Assembly: GCF_038002605.1 (NCBI RefSeq) | Contig: NZ_JBBOCT010000001.1 | Coordinates: 930,001 to 994,000, forward strand | DNA: 64,000 nucleotides | Reading direction: 5' to 3' | Source: Bacillus sp. FSL K6-3431 | GTDB lineage: Bacteria; Bacillota; Bacilli; Bacillales; Bacillaceae_C | Position numbers and translations under genes: made by a program | Notes under the pieces: generated by a model | Seen by the model: only the letters and a program-made list of their open reading frames with translations | Database searches by the model: none | Told to the model about the DNA's origin: nothing | Shown here: positions 61,201-64,000 of the stretch, piece after piece | How positions within the stretch are numbered: position 1 is the stretch's first letter | Layout of the letters: each line of letters begins with the position of its first letter

Positions 61201-64000
61201 TTAGTGAATGACGTTGATACTATCTTTTCCGATAAATGTAACGCCAGAATCAAGATAGCCTAATAAGTTAACATTTACCTGACCACTTAGTCCATTTAAC
61301 GTATCTATTATTTCTTGTCGATTAAATTTAACCGTTAATTTTTTATTATTGAAACTGTTTCCTTTTCCAGCTAAATCACCGAAAATTGTTTTTCCATCTA
61401 CATTTAAGCGTACAGCCTTCGCATTTCCTTCAATATTTGATGGTAATTCAATAGAAACAGTCACTGAATTTTTCCCACCCTTACTTTTTAGGTTCAATTT
61501 TTGCGGATTTATTTTAACAACTGCTTCCACTACCTCATCTGTATAAATAGTTGGAAACGGTGCTTCATCCATATCATGACCTAAGAAATAGCTTGGATGT
61601 GGTGGTTGGTTATACGCTACATTTTGCCATGCAATTGCCAGACGATATTGGGGATCATGCATTAAAGTAGGAATGCGATGTTCCGTTACAGCAGTAGTCG
61701 TATACACACGTAGTGCACTACTATCATTTAATCTCCAAATTGCTTCTTCTCTCCAGTCTCCTAATAAATCAGCTTGTAATGCTGGATTCCCTTTTGTCCA
61801 GTTGCTAGAAGTAATTTTATCATCCGATAATAAGTTGACTAATTTGTTATTTTTATAGTCCCATTTATCAATTTTTGCAGCACCTAATCCATATCTAGGA
61901 TGATCAGATGGTAATGATCCATCAAAGTCATGGTCAAGTAATTCGCGTAGTAAATCTCCGTCCCACCAAATTGCAAAATTTGATGTTGGAATATTACTTG
62001 ATACTTTTTCTCCTTTGGTCGTATAAACACCACCTACGCGACTATCCCACGGACCAGCAATTGCCCATGACTCAGCACCTGGATAACGAGGGTCGACATC
62101 AGAGGATACGCCCCTTCCCGTATCTGCACCTGTATGAACTCCCCATATAATTTCACCTGTTTCAGCATCGCGGAAGGACATTCCATATTCAGCACCTTTA
62201 TTTTCATGAACCTGATAAATTTCTAGACCTGGTCTATTAGGATCTAAATCACCGACATGCTGTGCATCACCATGGCCTAGGCCTGTGTTGTGTAGAGGAG
62301 ACCCGTCATGATCAATGGCAGCTGCGCCATAAATAATCTCATCTTTCCCATCACCATCTACATCTGCAACACTTATGCTGTGGTTTCCTTGCCCAGCATA
62401 TAATGCATTATCAGGCTTATTGGTATCAAAATCCCATTGCTTGGTAAGCTGTCCATCCTTAAAGTTATATGCAGCGATAACTGCTCTCGTATAGTATCCA
62501 CGAGCCATAATGATACTTGGTGTTTTTCCATCTAAGTATGCTACTCCAGCTAAAAAACGGTCCACACGGTTTCCATAGTTATCACCCCATGAATCAACAT
62601 TTCCTCTAGGTGGGTAGTAATCTGTTGAAGTAAGCGCTTTACCTGTTTCCCCCTTAAAAATGGTTAAAAACTCTGGTCCACTTAATACATATCCACCTGA
62701 ATTACGATAATCAGCATCAACATCTCCAATGACATTTCCTAATCCATCCTTCGTACCATCAGCTGTTTTCATAACCACTTCAGATTTTCCGTCTCCATCA
62801 AAATCATAGACTAAAAACTGTGTATAATGAGCTCCTGCCCGAATATTTTTACCTAAGTCTAATCTCCAAAGAAGGGTCCCATCTAGCTTATAAGCGTCAA
62901 TATACACATTACCCGTGTAGCCGGCTTTTGAATTATCCTGAGAGTTAGAAGGATCCCACTTTAGGACAATTTCATATTCACCATCTCCGTCTAAATCTCC
63001 GATACTTGCATCATTTGCACTATACGTATAGTCGACTCCATCCGGAGTAGTACCGTCTTCTGGCTTTTGAAGCGGAATATCAAAGTAATTGTTACTTAAC
63101 ACTTCTGTTTGATCCTCTACATTCTCTTTACCATTTAGAACCTCACGTAATTCGTAGGAAGCATCAACAGTTCCTTCTGTGTCAACGAAATTCGTGCTTG
63201 TAGAAACTGGCTTCTGATTTACTTTTACTCCTTCTCGATATAGGTTAAATGAAATGTTTTCTGAATCATTTCCAAGAAGGCGCCAGCTTAAATAAACCCC
63301 CTCGTCCACTTTTACAGCTACTAGGTCACGATTCAATTTCTCCATTTGACGGGCCACCACATTTGCAATCGGTGTTTTCATTTGTTGTGATAACTCAGAG
63401 AACCCACCTAGATTTACTGCACTTACTTTGTAGTAATAGTTCATTGTCGTTTGGATATCTTCTGAGAATGATGGTTTAGTAGAAGTTGCCAATAATGAGT
63501 ATGGCCCATCTTCAGCTTTTGCCCGATAAACATAGTATAAAACAGTATCATCAATTGCATCCCAGTTAAACGAAATCGAATTTTCTTTTGCCTGACCAAG
63601 TGAGAGCGAAGAAGGGGGACCCGGTGCATCAACATTTGAATCGACTACAGAAACAGTGAGTGACTCACTATTCGTGGATTCAATATGCCCACTATCAATT
63701 TGGGTAACGGTGTATTGATATGTATACCCAAGCTGTGCATTCGTGTCCGTAAATTCTGGACTCTTACTACTACCTATTTTCATAGGATCATCTTCACCCT
63801 CTAATGTTCGATAAATATTATAACCTAATGCACCATCAGCTTCTTGCCACTTTAATGACACACTTGACTCCATTCCTACACTAGTATCTACTAACTCTAA
63901 TCCTTCTGGGGCAATCATCGGAATCACTTCCAATGCGTTGATGCGTCCATTATCTCCAATCAATACATTTAATTGTCCATCACTAACTACTACATTTGGC
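61201..64000 (-). CDS. yesW: Rhamnogalacturonan lyase, PL11 family (YesW-like), 5' end outside window
   Basis: At least 930 residues; the frame is open to the window edge. It begins here in a beta-rich region (NVLIGDNGRINALEVIP), followed by two fibronectin III-like domains (about 15-105 and 110-200 of the visible part). The PL11 catalytic beta-propeller comes next, from about 210 to 800, with Ca-binding DxDGDGxxE repeats such as GDLDGDGEYEIVLKWD, YDFDGDGKSEVVMKTADG and ADVDGDGKDEIIYG. HYTQF, GHGDAQH and WDGDLLRELLDHD are typical of YesW/YesX. It cleaves the pectin backbone outside the cell. The C-terminal ~90 residues form an extra beta domain of cohesin/adhesion type. Confidence 0.93.
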   Translation of the reverse strand, partial: PNVVVSDGQLNVLIGDNGRINALEVIPMIAPEGLELVDTSVGMESSVSLKWQEADGALGYNIYRTLEGEDDPMKIGSSKSPEFTDTNAQLGYTYQYTVTQIDSGHIESTNSESLTVSVVDSNVDAPGPPSSLSLGQAKENSISFNWDAIDDTVLYYVYRAKAEDGPYSLLATSTKPSFSEDIQTTMNYYYKVSAVNLGGFSELSQQMKTPIANVVARQMEKLNRDLVAVKVDEGVYLSWRLLGNDSENISFNLYREGVKVNQKPVSTSTNFVDTEGTVDASYELREVLNGKENVEDQTEVLSNNYFDIPLQKPEDGTTPDGVDYTYSANDASIGDLDGDGEYEIVLKWDPSNSQDNSKAGYTGNVYIDAYKLDGTLLWRLDLGKNIRAGAHYTQFLVYDFDGDGKSEVVMKTADGTKDGLGNVIGDVDADYRNSGGYVLSGPEFLTIFKGETGKALTSTDYYPPRGNVDSWGDNYGNRVDRFLAGVAYLDGKTPSIIMARGYYTRAVIAAYNFKDGQLTKQWDFDTNKPDNALYAGQGNHSISVADVDGDGKDEIIYGAAAIDHDGSPLHNTGLGHGDAQHVGDLDPNRPGLEIYQVHENKGAEYGMSFRDAETGEIIWGVHTGADTGRGVSSDVDPRYPGAESWAIAGPWDSRVGGVYTTKGEKVSSNIPTSNFAIWWDGDLLRELLDHDFDGSLPSDHPRYGLGAAKIDKWDYKNNKLVNLLSDDKITSSNWTKGNPALQADLLGDWREEAIWRLNDSSALRVYTTTAVTEHRIPTLMHDPQYRLAIAWQNVAYNQPPHPSYFLGHDMDEAPFPTIYTDEVVEAVVKINPQKLNLKSKGGKNSVTVSIELPSNIEGNAKAVRLNVDGKTIFGDLAGKGNSFNNKKLTVKFNRQEIIDTLNGLSGQVNVNLLGYLDSGVTFIGKDSINVIH

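Overview
This window comes from a low-G+C, endospore-forming Firmicute, most likely a member of the Bacillaceae or a close relative. The reasons are a CwlJ-type spore cortex hydrolase, YeeN, YhfW, a YdjO-like protein, a SinI-like anti-repressor, DUF1659/DUF2922/YvrJ small proteins, strong AGGAGG ribosome binding sites with frequent GTG/TTG starts, and AT-rich spacers. There are no rRNA or tRNA genes and no CRISPR array. The genus cannot be fixed from sequence alone.

Left part (1-13 kb), mostly ordinary chromosome: a CydS-like small oxidase subunit, cwlJ, a GalT-like HIT protein, yeeN, exoA with a short-chain dehydrogenase, a membrane metal-dependent hydrolase, a DUF3900-like protein, two APH-fold kinases, a LysM-3D wall protein, and a signal-peptidase-like lipoprotein gene broken by two in-frame stops.

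Copper/metal block (13.6-21.9 kb), with G+C that looks higher than its neighbours: copA, copZ, csoR, a glutaredoxin-like protein, a His-rich protein and czcD on the minus strand. Divergent to these is a two-gene plus-strand unit, a small sulfite/nitrite-reductase-like protein and a lipoprotein multicopper oxidase. CsoR-like TACCC/GGGTA operators recur before copZ, csoR, the His-rich gene and the plus-strand unit, suggesting one copper(I) regulon. The ArsR/CzrA repressor gene that should control czcD is a pseudogene, although a CzrA-like operator survives. At the far edge (22.1 kb) lies a 60-bp copy of the 3' end of rpsI, a likely integration or recombination scar.

Centre (22-36.3 kb), sulfur and general metabolism: metA (acetyl-type), a VOC protein, an SsuABC-like sulfonate transporter, cysK, a heterodimeric ABC exporter, an NSS-family sodium symporter, msrA, yhfW and ydjO.

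Right part (36.6-61 kb), an accessory region rich in broken genes. It holds remnants of IS3, IS200/IS605 (TnpB), a Tn554-like element, IS110 and Tn3 elements. It also holds at least three dispersed repeat families: a 20-bp unit containing AATAAAGTTGTTTAATT, a GGGC..ATTGTTGAA unit and a CTTAGCGTA unit. High-G+C incomers sit at 38.5-39.5 kb and 46.2-48.1 kb. Intact genes between them include thiT under a TPP riboswitch, a SinI-like gene, sbcDC, a TetR-SDR pair with an operator repeat, the DUF1659/DUF2922/YvrJ set, a DUF2621-like gene, paired fluoride channels and ccdA. The window ends inside a PL11 rhamnogalacturonan lyase gene next to a GMC oxidoreductase remnant.
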